From Pseudisothecium myosuroides (lineage: Eukaryota > Streptophyta > Bryopsida > Hypnales > Lembophyllaceae), in the NCBI GenBank assembly GCA_951799445.1, contig OX637294.1:26313452-26377451 (forward strand): DNA of 64,000 nt. Reading direction: 5' to 3'. The position numbers were made by a program, and so were the translations under genes. Shown in pieces: positions 36,191 to 48,943 of this stretch (position 1 is its first letter; every line of letters begins with the position of its first letter). The notes beneath the pieces were generated by a model. It made no database searches. It saw only the letters and a program-made list of their open reading frames with translations, and was not told where the DNA came from.

Positions 36191-36922
36191 GGGTCGTTGC
36201 AAGAAAGACCTGTACTAGTTATTTGTCACAAGGGGAGTTTGGAAACTTTCTTTTGCAATAACTTTTGAAGCCTAACTTGCATGAACTTGAAATTTTTATT
36301 GGTGATGTTTGTCTTGAGTGTAATCATATCTCATATTTTTCAGAATTTTTTAAAAATAATTTTATATTTAAAAATCAATTAAATTAATATGTCACGTTTT
36401 GAGTTTTAGGGGTTTTGAGTACTTTGGAGTCCTCAAATTTAATGATTTAGGGCTGAGATTCCTATGGTGTATTTCCATAGTAGTAAGTCATGTTTCTACC
36501 AAGGGGAATTTAAAAATATTTTATTTTATGTCTTCTATATTCATGCAAATAGGGCTCCCTTGCGCGCTCAATTTTGAACATTAAAAATGGTTTCAAGACC
36601 AATATTTTGGTGGAATCTCTTCACCATGAAGTCTTTCCAAATGGCCAATTTTTAGTTTCTTTGAAAATTGTTTTTCCTATTTTTTACAAATTAAAACATC
36701 CAAGTATCTATTTTTTTGCAATTCTGCACTTTTGTAGTTCTCCCACTTAAAGAATTTTTTTGGACTTTTCCTTCATAGGGGACCTTCTTCTTATAGGTCT
36801 ATACATTGGTTATATTTTTCATATTTTAAGAAAATGTTTTTCTAATTTTAAAGTACTCCCCCAAAAAAGGCCCAAAACTACCAAAGTGGAACAAAAACAG
36901 AAGGTCTTTCTTGCAACGACCC
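36191..36922. mobile_element. TIR element, GGGTCGTTGC variant of the family
   Basis: Ends GGGTCGTTGCAAGAAAGACC and the inverse GGTCTTTCTTGCAACGACCC; TGTA on both sides (36187-36190 and 36923-36926). Copy A shows the uninterrupted locus near 20255-20275. The ends share GGGT...TTGCAAGAAA with the other copies, but the interior differs more. Length is 732 bp. Confidence 0.88.
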
Positions 36923-37289
36923 TGTATTGTTAACAAAGCTACAAGGAATGTGAAAAAGTGTAGATCCTACTTAAAAAGCATGTCCAACTTAAAAATGAGT
37001 CACAATTCTCTCCTATTCATAGCCAAGCCGATAAATGTCAAATAAACATTAAACTTTTTTTATTCTCCAAAGGTATCAACAATAATACAAAATACATGGA
37101 TGGATCTTCAAATACATATACGCACCAAATTCATCAATCTCTTCAATAATCTACAAACTAACTTTCTTCTTCTCATTTTTTTCCTTCAACAAGATTGCCA
37201 TCTAGCAGCTGATCCTAGAACTAGAATTGTAACCCCATGTCAACAATCAATACAAAATACTCGTATTGAAATGAGTCACAATGTTTAAT

Positions 37290-37580
37290 TTCTTCCAAAA
37301 TGAGTGGCTCTAGAATCACGTAAGGTAACCCTAGATTTTTAAAAGAGCTTTGCCAAGCAAGACCCACCAAAGACATTGAGTCGGAACAATACACGAAACG
37401 AAAGCCACCCCAACACCAAATTGCCAGGCTCCGACTCGCCTCTCTGAATAGGGTCTTTGGACGTTTCCAAACAGCCCGCACCAGCAGTAATCTCATACCA
37501 CCGGCATTGCCACAAATAAACAGATCAACACACCAAATTTGCCAATTCCAAACAAATTCTCCTCTCAAATATGAATGCAA
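37290..37580 (-). pseudogene. Copy B counterpart of the minus-strand remnant
   Basis: Aligns with 20600-20890 of copy A. The frame is broken by several small changes and interrupted at about 37570-37807 by roughly 235 bp absent from A, with no clear terminal repeats. The start codon region beyond it (about 37950) reads TTGGCGAG instead of ATGGCGAG. Confidence 0.3.
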
Positions 37581-39263
37581 GACGCTAAACCCGTCTCCCG
37601 AAGTGAGGCCATTCTTTGTTAAAAAAAGGTCCCCCTATTTTGTGCCGCGTTAATTCTGTGTTCTTCACTTCTCATGGTTACTTTGGGGCCTTTAATTGCA
37701 AATATGAATTCAAAATTTGCAAATTTTATCATGTGTGAAGAATAATAAAAATTCATGCGTCTTCCCCAGGGGTAAATTCACTTCGTGGAACAAGTTCAGC
37801 GTTGGACTACAGCATGAACTCCACATGAAAATTTGAAATCAAGTCACAGAGATCTTCAATTACAAAAAAGATGCAAAGAAGCGCACCCCGCCGGCGGAGA
37901 GAAGGCAAACACGACGCCTCCACGAATCATAACCTGAGCTCGCCAATTCAAGGTCAAAAACAACTAAAGCTTCCAACGGAACAAGGAATTCCGGCTATGG
38001 CGGATCGATCAGCAATTGGGATTTCATCAATGCAAGGCCTGCAACATTTCATCCATCGCCACGCTTCTCACCAGGACGTTTCGCGCAAGGTTTTTTATTT
38101 TATTTTCACAAGCAGCCAGTGCAGGTCGCGATATTTCGTGCAGGGATGTCGCTACATGTGCTAATTTGATTTGAAGAGGCATAAATAATTAATTTTTTCT
38201 TACTCCGTGGCGATTTTCAGTATGAGAAGTTATTAAAAATTTGCTATGTCATTGCCGTTTTGGAAGCCAAATGTGCCGATACACCAAAAAAAAATTAGTA
38301 GTATTAAAAAATGTAAGTTTTTTGCTTTCTGTTTCAACTTCCTCCTGTGACCAAATCGGAGTATTATTTTTCAGTATTGTTCCATCTCGAGTTGCACCAG
38401 ACAACACAACTCAACAAGGGAAAGGGAAAGCTTGATTGATTCTGGATTACTAGTGACGTTTTGCACATTTCATAATTTTCTTTTGCTTATCAGGAACATT
38501 CACCATATATAGCTGCAAGTCAAAGCCCCAGCCTTTGCACCCACATTCAATACTCTCAAATCTTTAGTTGCATCCAAGGCTTTTTTATTTATTTTTTGTG
38601 AAGTGCCAAAGGGGCGATTTTATAAAATGTTATAGTGGTGATCCAAATTTCAGCATTCATCCACATTTTGGATAGAAAATATTACATTAGCACATATCAC
38701 ATGTCTATAGTTTTGTTTGCATCCACTGAATCTGACGATTTCATCCAAGATTTTTCTTTAATTCAAAGTTTTTGGGCAAAAAACTTCACGATTATTAGCC
38801 ATTTTCTAGCCAAATAATCTTTTTCTGGTGCAATGTGGCACCGAAAAGCCAACAAAAAAAGCCCGAGATGCATCTAGTTTGACCTTCCCTCATCATTTGG
38901 AGATTGGAGACAATCTTCAAATTAGTAATTGCTTCAATTATAGTTTTAGAACTGTGCATGTGCATATTGCTGACACCACCTTAGTTTTGCCTAGCTCGAG
39001 TCTCTTGCTCTAGTGGGCGCAGTGTTAATTTCTTCATTGTTGCCCTTGGGTAGCATGACTCATCACCAAAAATTTGTTGAGTTTGAAATGAGCTGCTCTG
39101 CTGATTACCATCCCTGCTTTCAGAAATCTGCAAGAGACTACATAAGTATCATGGAGATTAATGAAGTGCAGGAAGCAAATAGAAGGAAGACATTACTGAA
39201 AGGTGAAGGGTACTTCGTGTCCAAATGTGAAGAAGAAGGAGTCTTGGTTATAAACTGCTTTAA

Positions 39264-40198
39264 CCCCTAAAGGACCAAGGCCTTTTTTCTGCCAAAAATC
39301 ACTCAAAACTGCCATATCTATAGCAAAGAGTAAAAAAAATTGAAAATTGTTCTTTTTCCACATCTAACCGTAGGATCTTACACCTAACTAGTATGAGAGT
39401 GTGTGGAAAAAATTTCAGAATTTTTGACCACACAGATTGCAAGATATCTGCGTTTAAAGTGGAAAAAACAAGTTTTTCAGCACATTGCGGGACCAGATTT
39501 TTTGACTTTAAACATTTTTAACTTAAAATTTTTGCACTATAGCGTTTTGAGCTTTAAATCTTTATAGTGGATAATTGAGTTGAGAGTCTAGGAAAAAAAA
39601 AAAAATTCAAAAAAACTTAATTATCATTCTTAAAAAAATTGTTAAGTAGAAGTAGGTACAAGATAGAAGGAAAATCTAAAATATTCATATATTTTAGATG
39701 GAATTAAAATACACTAATCCCAATGGGGAGATTGTTCTAACAAGTAAATCAGACCATGCAAAAAAAAAAAATTTGAAAAATTTGAAAAATTTCATTCCGA
39801 AATGCATCCTACAAGTTATTTTTTTCAAGAAGATGCTCTAACTGCCCGAAAAACAAGAATGTCCATAACTTTCTCATAACATATCCAAATGAAATGAATC
39901 AAAGCTTTCCAGATAGGCAAAAATATAATCTATGAGACAAAAAATATTTAAAAAAAAAATTCAAATTTTTGTCCATTTTTTTTTTGCTGCCCGGACTGCC
40001 CGCCGTCCCCTGTTTTGAGCTTATATGGTCATAACTTTTTATCCCGGGCACCGATTGTGAAAAAATTTATATTCCCACAAAGCTTATCAGTTTTTCTATC
40101 TCCAAAAAAAGTTTCAAAAAATCATGACAAAATTTCAGCCCGTAGGTACCTGCCCGAAAACGCATTTGTCCCCCGAAGGGACAACAATCCTTTAGGGG
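39264..40198. mobile_element. TTAA-family element
   Basis: TTAA (39260-39263), then CCCCTAAAGGACCAAGGCC; the right end CAATCCTTTAGGGG is followed by TTAA (40199-40202), which is shared with the next element. The interior is alignable with the first half of 10340-12069. Length is 935 bp. Confidence 0.85.
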
Positions 40199-40202
40199 TT
40201 AA

Positions 40203-40776
40203 CCCTTTAAGGACCGTGGTCGATTTGGGGGGGGTGTAGTTTTTGCATACATTTATGAAAAAGTGTTGTTTCATACCCTCTTCAAAGATGTAATTTTAGA
40301 TTAGATTGTATAAATTGGTTCTATGGGTTAGATCCTTGAAGCAAACAAAAAATGAAAGTGATCCAATGGTTCACATCCTTGTAATTACTCTTTGAAGATT
40401 GATGTGTCGTAAACACCCTTTGGCACTAGTTCTAATTAGGGTTTGCTACAATTGGGCATAAATTTGAGTATATGGTCTGAAAATCGACCAAAAACCTTTT
40501 GGCTAATTCTTTCGCACATATATATAGTTGTCTTTTACATGAAATATGCATTTTTCTTTGAAAACTCCAATATGAAAGGTTAGGCCATTTCAAGTTTAAA
40601 CCAACACAATTCACTCAATTTTGCACGCACTCTCTTGAAATTGGCCTTGTTAGGAGTGTATGAAGACACTCTAATTGCATTCTTCTCTGAGTTTTTTGAA
40701 ATCAGATGTTCTATGAATAGTAGAAGATAGAAAGTCGTGAAATCGACCAAAAGGTGGTCGACCGGTCCTTAAAGGG
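40203..40776. mobile_element. TTAA-family element abutting the previous one
   Basis: Ends CCCTTTAAGGACCG and CGGTCCTTAAAGGG, with TTAA before (40199-40202) and after (40777-40780). It shares end type and the GGTCGA(C/T) subterminal motif with 30850-31437. One element evidently inserted into the flanking TTAA of the other. Length is 574 bp. Confidence 0.88.
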
Positions 40777-42075
40777 TTAAAGTCTTGAAAAGGATATGTG
40801 AAATTGGAAAAGTGAAGCAACTTCTTAGAGAGTACCAATTGAGAAAAATTGATGGATGTATTTTGAACTTAAGGTTTCAGATCTCCAGGTGAAGCATGGT
40901 ACATTTGTTCCTAATAAGAAAAAATTGTGCAATTTCTTAGGCAGGGAGATTTGTTGGCATTCATGGGATCAACTTCTGGACGGCGTGACTTGCGGGACGG
41001 CAATCACGGCATGAGTCTCTCGTCACCTGCAGCTGGTGCTCCTTGTCCTCTTCATTCAAATTATTCCCGCACCTGTTACGGAAAAGTGCACTGTAGCAGT
41101 GAACTGGGTTGAAATTGGGCCGCGTCAACCCTGTAGCAGATTCGAATCGTTGACCACTTGCCTGGCAATCCGTGTCGTCTTTGTAGCAAATTCAAAACTA
41201 GGAATCGGTAAACATCCCACTGGCTTGGCATTCCGCGTCCGCCACTCCCGCAGCTTCTACTGCCTGCCTCCTTCCTTCCTTCAAGTCGGCGCCAGCCATG
41301 TCGGGATGAGTTTCGACCAACTCGGACTTTTTGATTCTCTCGGATTTGCATGCGACGGGGGAAGCAGGAACTTAGAGCTCCCTGCGACGCTAAGTCTGCA
41401 CTTCTTATATAGGGAGCGACGTGAAGGGCGTGCGAGCTGCATCCCACCTCATGTGGATCACGTAATCTGCGTCGTCTTCACTAGCGCTTGGAACTGCGAA
41501 CTCCAATGATGGCAAGTAAGGATCCCAGTTCCGAGGCTTTGAGCTTGTTGGAGAGGTTTCAAGTTTTGGAGAGATTCTTGAGGTCTTGTGTGCTTTCAGA
41601 GAGGGTTTCAACGCACTAAAGTATGTTTTGTTGGGAGAGTTTGTGAACAAGCGTGGAGTACCTTGGACCATCTGCCGTGTCTGTCATGGAAAACGTCTTT
41701 GCCTGTGATAGAAACCAGAAGGGAATTTCATTTCCTGGTCATTCTCTCTCTCTGATTTCAGGTTTTAGGGCCCTAATTTTCTGCTCTTTCTGCTCTTCCA
41801 ACCAGATTGTCGACACTCGGAATGGATGTAGCTTTTGTGAAGCGGAAACGTGTTTGTGGTTTGTGGTTGCAGGCTTGTCAGTTTGGTAGGAGTTGTTCCG
41901 AGCTCGGATTCTTGATGAAGTGATCTTGAGCTATTGATCTTTTGCACATTGTGCACCTTGGGGGTGAGTGTTAATGGTTTCTTCCTGGACTCTCTCTAGA
42001 ATTGTTTGGTTCTAGTGTCTAGTTTGTTTCTTTGAGCGTGGCTTTCAGGTGAGCATATTTGCTATCGTTAGAAGT

Positions 42076-43863
42076 CTCGGGGAGGTCACTTTGCGAAAAG
42101 TAGAAAATCACGTGAGTTAAACTATAGGGTGCATTTTATTCATTGGAGGAAAAATTTATAAATGATTTGGATCTACTTTAGCTTGGATTTAATTCTTGAA
42201 ACATCATTATATGTAAAATAGGGTATTGAAAAATCTTGTGATTTAAAAAAAAGTAGATATAAATTAGTATGAATAAAATTAGAAAAGAGAAAAAATTAAT
42301 TTTAGAATGGATATAATCACTAGTCTCTCTAATGGAAGAATGAGAAATAATATATTTTTAACCATTTAACACTTTGGATATTGTAGCTAGATGCTTTAGA
42401 TTTCAGGCATTTTTCTATCAAGATTGATTCCAACAAAATAAAATGGATTAAAGTAGAAATTAACTATACAATTGTATTCTCAATTGGAGTAGAGGTATTT
42501 TATCAAATCATTTAATGGTGGAATTGGAAGTTCATAGTGTGTATTTGAACCGGATTATGCACATCCTAAAATGAGATTTTTGAGGATGTGTGCTTTTAGA
42601 GTTAAATAGAATTTTGGTTAAAATTCAAAACTAAAAGTAAAGAGATTTATCAATTTTTGATATCATCACCTCTTTGTTGCAACCATTTATATCAAGAGTA
42701 ATAGACTCATACATAATTATTGTGAAGTTAATGAGTGAGAATGACTTTTGAGTTAAATAGAATTTTGGTTCAATTTTCAAAAATAAAAGAATAGTGATAA
42801 GTGATCACAATGTGCTTGCTTGACTACTAAAGGGTTAATACAATACATATGATGAGATGTAAAAAAAGATTTGATTGTTGACATAGATATTATTAAAAGT
42901 TCCTAATTTAATTGCCTTCAAGTAACGTGAAACATTGTAGAAAATTGGCAACTTGTTATAACTTAGATTGGAGTGTTTTACAAGTTGGAAGTTTATAATA
43001 ACAAATTTTTTAATTTTTGGGCCTATAAAATGTAAGATAATGACCTTGACACATCAGCATCTTCAAATTAAATATTTTAGTGAGTGTAATATGAAATGTC
43101 AATTAGATAGAATGTGATGAAAATTCCAACAATAGGAAACGATTGATCAATAGGGAAGTCCAAAAGACATAATGTGGAAAAAAAATTTATTAAAAGAGTG
43201 AAAATTGTATAAAAATGTGTATTTCAAGTTAGGGTCAAAACAGTATCTACAATCTAAGCTTATCCATTCATATGCTACTTGACTTTCATTGGTCAAATCC
43301 TCCCAACCTATTGACTTTTTTGTCCAAGCACCCAACCACCTATACTTTGGGATTTAAAAAAAATCCACAATAGCTTGATATGTAAATCTAATTGCACACA
43401 AAGATAGCCAACTTGATTCTTCAAAGCATCACTTCAAGTGCAACTTCATCTAATTATTTTTAATAATAGGAAAAACACTTCAAAAACCACAGTGACCACA
43501 TTCTGGTTGTTTAGGAAGTTATAGATTAAATAATTAATCAATTATTGATTGTTTCATGTTGCTTTTGAGTTTGATCCTAATTTTTTAATGTAAGTAGCAT
43601 GTTTTCATACCAAACATTCATCCTAAAATCCTTTATTATCAAACAAAAAAAATTTCCTAAAGTTTATAAGTACTATAGCGTGCCAAGAATTAAGCTAGAT
43701 TTTCATATATAATTACCTATAGGGTGCTTAAAATTAAGACCAAGTAGCTTTTTTTCTACTAAAAGGGTCCCTTAAAATCATAATTATTAGGTAAATAGCC
43801 TCCAAACAAATATATGGTTAACGCACGTGGTTACAAAACATAAAGGGAAGTGACCTCCCCGAG
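42076..43863. mobile_element. hAT-like non-autonomous element with perfect 8-bp duplication
   Basis: Ends CTCGGGGAGGTCACTT and AAGTGACCTCCCCGAG are exact inverse copies of 16 bp. TTAGAAGT flanks both sides (42068-42075 and 43864-43871). Copy A has one TTAGAAGT at the matching site (22187-22194) and no insert. An 8-bp duplication is the hAT hallmark. Subterminal CACGTG-type motifs occur near both ends. Length is 1,788 bp, AT-rich, with no transposase frame. It lies in the upstream region of the copy B gene. Confidence 0.93.
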
Positions 43864-46800
43864 TTAGAAGTACCAAATCAGGTGTGAGTATTGTACCCAT
43901 TGTCACGAGGATTTAACGCAGTAGAAAATGTATTCTTTTGATACCACCCAAATAAGCCAAATGAACTTTGGAAGTTATGCTTAGAGCAAAGCCTCCTCAC
44001 AAGCATAGTTAGGTCTTGACTATTGCAATTACATTATTCTTCCACTCACGCTTTTGTCACAGCCCATCCTTAAGAAAAAACTCCCTTAGAGAGTGGTTGT
44101 GTTGTAATTTTGTGTTTGTTTTCTTCAACATAGTATTAAGGAATTTTAGTCAAACAAGCAAGCACCATGCAAGGAAGAGTTTCTGCTTGGATTTGAAATT
44201 ACAATGGTTACTTAGACACCACCTTCTAGAGCTTTACTTTGTACATTTGATCTCACATCTACCATTCTATTTGTTGATGAGAAGTCGCCAATTCTATAAA
44301 ATTGGCAACATTCCTTTACTTTGCTGTTGTTCAAGCCGCACATCTTGAATCCAAAATTCGTACCTATCCTAATTTGTGACTTGAAAATAGTCCTTTGTGA
44401 AGATATATGTCACAATTTATGACTTGTGGCATATTGCCAAGTTAACAAAATTGATGTTCAATGGTCTTGATTGAATTACTTGATGCTTAGCTTTTGTTCT
44501 AAATGTGCATTGGATGTTGTGCAAGTTTTTAGGTTGAAGACATGGAAGTTGTTCAGTTTGTGCCCCAAGTGGGGAAAGCATTACGGAATTTGAAGGTCAT
44601 GTATGACCAACATGTGGAGACTGGGAATGAAATCAAGAAGTTACAAAGCTTCATTCAAGACTATGACCATCAAATTCCTATTCTTCGGGAGCGTTTCTAA
44701 TGTGGGGGCAATGTTATGGGCATTGCTGCCTTTAAGAATTTGGAGAAAGATGTGATGGAGGCTACCAACAAGTTAGAAGGATGGTCAAGAAACAAGAGTT
44801 TCTTCCGAGTGTTCAATTCTACTGAACGAATGCAAAAACTTGAAAAGTTGCATTCTAAAGTCATGGCGTCTGTGCAAAAAAGTTTGGAGATTGCCAACTT
44901 ATCCATGCTTTTGGATGTGCAAGCCAATCAAGCCACTATCTTGGAATCCAATGCAGAGTTGAAATGTCTTTTGATTACCACTATTGGAAACATGCCATGC
45001 ATGTTGCCTACAAAGGTAAGAGATGAGGTAGTAGAAGCAAGTACCTCATCCTTTGCTGATCCAAAGTTTTGGGAAGACATTTTAGCCACAATAGACAACC
45101 ACAACGTGGAAATTTCATCGCTTGAAGAAAAGAATATGTATGAAGATCCCATCACAACAAACTTGATGATTGATCCTGTTGTAACCAATGATGGCAACAC
45201 ATATTGTCGATGGACAATCATTGACAACAATTTGACCACAAACCCTTTCAATGTGGATGAGGATTTGACAATTGTTGTTGATAACCTCAATTTCCAAAGA
45301 AGCCTATTTCAGAAGTTTCCGGAGCAAGCTCGAATCTTTCGACAACGCCGCAACCAATATCGTAGCCATGCATTGTCATTGAAAGCTAAAGGATTGTGGG
45401 GCGATGCTGTCTTAGCATTGCATTATGTCCTTCAATGGGATAAGCGTGATGTGGAGTGTGTGGAAGCTCTTGAGCAAGTGCAAGGAGTTCTACAGAAAGC
45501 TAAGGAGAAGTATTTGCAACCTTCCATGGGGTTCTCCAATGAGGTATGTACCTTCACATGGTTTCTTTGGGAAAGACGGTGAAGTCAACATATTGCACTT
45601 TTTGAGCTTTGGGACTAGTTTTCTATTCTAACATTTCAATTTATCTTTTTTGAGGGGTTGGTAATGTTTCCTACTTTTGTCAAAACCACTAAGTTGTCGG
45701 GGGCTGTAGTCGAGCAATAGGGGTCAATAGGTTCAAGCCTATATGAAATGGTGGTTGGAATTGGCATAAACCTAAATGAAGTTAACAAACTCTTTACAAG
45801 TTTATCAAGCACTACACTAGAGCTTTGACAATTGGATGATTATGGTATTTTTCATTGGTCACCTAGGAAGAAATGTTAAGTTTTAGAGTTATATCATTTA
45901 AAAAAGGAGGTATACCGCTCTTGGCTGTGTTATTACCTTTTCCGTCTAATTTTGGTTTGTTTTGGACAAAGATGAAGAGCAGAACTTTAGTATCACGTCA
46001 TGCAAGGAATTTGGAACTAGCTTAGTAGCAAGCGCCAAAGATTTTGGAGTTGACAGTGCTGAGAGAGGACAAGCACAAGTGTTTCGCTGACTCGTATTGG
46101 GATTTAGTTACAAGTGACAAAATGATTGGTGAACTTCCTCAAAAATTTACCTTTTAAGGACGTCGCAAGGGCTGATATTTATAATTTTGCCATTGTACTA
46201 CTGACAATCTTGAACATTGTACTAATAATTTGTGACTTTGTATTTGTCATGTCAAAGCAGATACTATGGTGAATTACAAGAATATTATCATTAAGCGGTC
46301 ATCTTCTTCACAAATAGATTCTTTTGAATCTAGACAATTTGGTGGAGGACCAAAGAATTCATCAACGTGGGAAGTCCATCAAACAGGTGATGTACCTATT
46401 GGGCACAAGCAGCATTCAATCAAGGACACTCAAGGTGATTCTTATAATGCAACATTGTGCACTAGAGTGTATTACTATTATCCTATGAAGGCTAATAGTA
46501 TCCTTTAATAGTTTTCAGTGTTTTGAGTTACAATATTTCTCACTTGTAGTGAACATTTCTTGGTTGTGTTTTTATAGTGTGGACATTTTCCAATATCCAC
46601 TTTGGTTTATTTGTTGTTCAATGTAGATATTAGAATGATTCTGCACTAGTTGTGAAGTTCAAATGCCATTGCACATTTTGATTACATAATCCTTCTATTA
46701 ATTAATGCCGTCACCTACAACAAACAGTTCTAAGGAAATACTTTTGCTGAAGCAACAAAGGATGAATGGGAAAGCTTCAGGTATAAGCGGTTTTGTACTG

Positions 46801-48679
46801 AAATTGATGAGTTGTATGAGCAGCGAGAAGAAAGAAGAAAAAGACATCTTTATTGCGACGGAATTCTATGGACGCAAGCTGAAATACAAACTTCCTGAGC
46901 TCAAAGTACTTCATAGGTTCTCTTTTCTGGCATCAAGAGAATGACAAATAATTTCAACGAGGGGAACATCATACGTGAGGAAGGATTTTACATGGTGCGT
47001 CACATTCTTATCTGGATTTTTAATATCATTTATTACTTTGGAGCTGGTTCAAGTCTTGTTGTTTCTTATTGTGCTAAAATCTGCTAGTGAAATCCTGCAA
47101 ATATGCTAGAAACATATAGACTTAAAGCATTGAGATATGTTGATTTACTCATGGAATTGTCCTTCAATCGGCTGATTTATGCATCATGACTATTGGTAAG
47201 ATAGCCCCTGAAGTTTTGAGGTGATTTGAGGCCCCAAACTGCTTGAAAATACTCATATCCAAAGGCTAATTCTTTAACTTTAATTTTTCTTTAATACTTC
47301 CAACTCTCAAATCTTTTAGTTAACTTGCTATAGATTTTTGCATGTTAACTTCCAAAAATGATTTAATAGCTCTTCTCAAAGGCAAAGTTTTGTCTTTCAA
47401 ACTTTATAGGGAAAAAAAACACTAGAAAACTTGAATAACTTGTGTTGAAAAAATAGGTTGGAAAATGGGTTGAGAATACATGGAAAAAAATTTAACCCAA
47501 TTTTTTTTTTATTCATCTTTAAGGGAAAAAAAATAGAAGGTGATACTTGATGAAAAGAACTACCTAAATCCCTAATATCTTTGACAAGAAATTGAGAAAT
47601 ATAAATCCCAATTGCAAGATTGTTCTAATAAGCAATATATATCCTATGTTGTTGTTTATATTTGGCAATGTTAAAAAGTTCAATTTGAATTCAAACGTTT
47701 ATATGTAGGTACTAATCTATCAAATAAAATTAAAAAGCATGTTCAAATATAAATTCATTAATATTTTTTAAGTCTATTTTTAGCCTATCCATTTGACATC
47801 AAAAACTTTAAAAAACATATAACTTTTGCAGTACCTATTGAAATGTCATGAAACAAATCTTCACATGCAGAGTATGATGAGTTGGAGTTACCCTGAAAAT
47901 TTTGTGAAAATTTTGTGAAATGTGAAGTCAATAGAACCTGCCCAAATTCTGAACAAACTAAGTCGGCTCCTAAGTCCTTTACAAGATAGTTTGTATTGAA
48001 CAGGTGATTTCAAATATATTTTCATGATTTTCACGTTAATTAGTCATGTGTATGTGAGCTTAAGTAGGCATACAAGGGTATTCAAGCAGGCACAAGGGCC
48101 ATAGTTGCAGTAATGCGTGCTAGAAAAGATTTCAAAGGAGCTTTTGAAGCGTTCAAAATGGAGACAGAGATGGTGTCCCGGTTACACCACAAGTATGTGG
48201 TGACCTTGCTGGTATACTGCCTAAAGCACGACCCAATCCTAATCTGTGAGTACCCGGACAATGGTTCCTTAGATGATCACTTACATGGTGAGCTTCAGAC
48301 CTCTGATCTGGGAACTTGAACAAGAAATTGGAGCTTTGATTCTATAGTTATGCTTGGCGAAGGGTTTGGAGTTGTTGAGGGAGGGTTAAGGTGGGGTGTG
48401 CAAAACTGTGCCTGCTCTAAATGCATCCTCTAACTCAAGGGTACGTATAGGAAGTTTCAGTAGGCCCATAGTGAACATTGAACATGTGAAGTGGGGACGA
48501 TTTTGGAACACCCCTAGTTCCAACTTCAAAAAGTCATAAGTAATTCAATAAGAGTTTGAAAAATATGAATCAAAGTGGGTAAGATGCAGCTTCTTCTCGT
48601 CTTTCAAGTAAAATTTATTGAAAAATGATTTGAGGTGTGCTTAGAAGGATGCTAAGTCATGAACACCCCACCTTAGAAC

Positions 48680-48943
48680 CAGTAGAAGAAAACTGCGTTG
48701 TACTTGTCAAAAATTGCGTTGTATTCCACAAAAAGTGTGGAATCGATTTTGTAGAGTTCTCCCTTCTTAACGCAAAATTTTGCATTCTAACACAAAATTC
48801 TGCATTTTACTTGTCAAATTATGTGTTGAAATGTTGGAACGCAGAATTTTGCGTTACGAAGGGAGAACTCAACAAAACCGATTCCACACTTTTTGTTGAG
48901 TACAACGCAGATTTGACAAGTAAAACGCAGTTTTCTTCTAGTG
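48680..48943. mobile_element. CACTA-like foldback element
   Basis: The right end, read inverted, is CACTAGAAGAAAACTGCG and the left end is CAGTAGAAGAAAACTGCG. AAC flanks both sides (48677-48679 and 48944-48946), and copy A has a single AAC at the empty site (CCTTAGAACGTGCATC near 27803). CACTA ends plus a 3-bp duplication fit the CACTA (En/Spm) superfamily. Arms pair over about 100 bp each, so it is nearly all hairpin. Length is 264 bp, with no protein. Confidence 0.88.

Larger units (their letters stand above)
38079..41010. mobile_element. 2.9-kb insertion in copy B with a captured open frame
   Basis: Copy A runs straight from CTTCTCACCAG to CTCTCGTCACC at this point (21130-21166); B is interrupted here. 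The insert holds two adjoining TTAA elements (39264-40776). Without them it is about 1.4 kb. A plus-strand frame from 39013 runs into the first TTAA element. If both elements and one TTAA are removed in thought, the same frame stays open to a stop near 40899, giving a protein of roughly 125 residues that is charged and helical towards its end. No domain is recognised. No clear terminal repeats were found for the outer insert, so its class is unknown. Confidence 0.5.

Noticed and set aside
42076..43863. Retrotransposon origin for the 1.8-kb insert.
   Set aside because: The ends are inverted, not direct, repeats and the target duplication is 8 bp; no LTR or reverse transcriptase frame.
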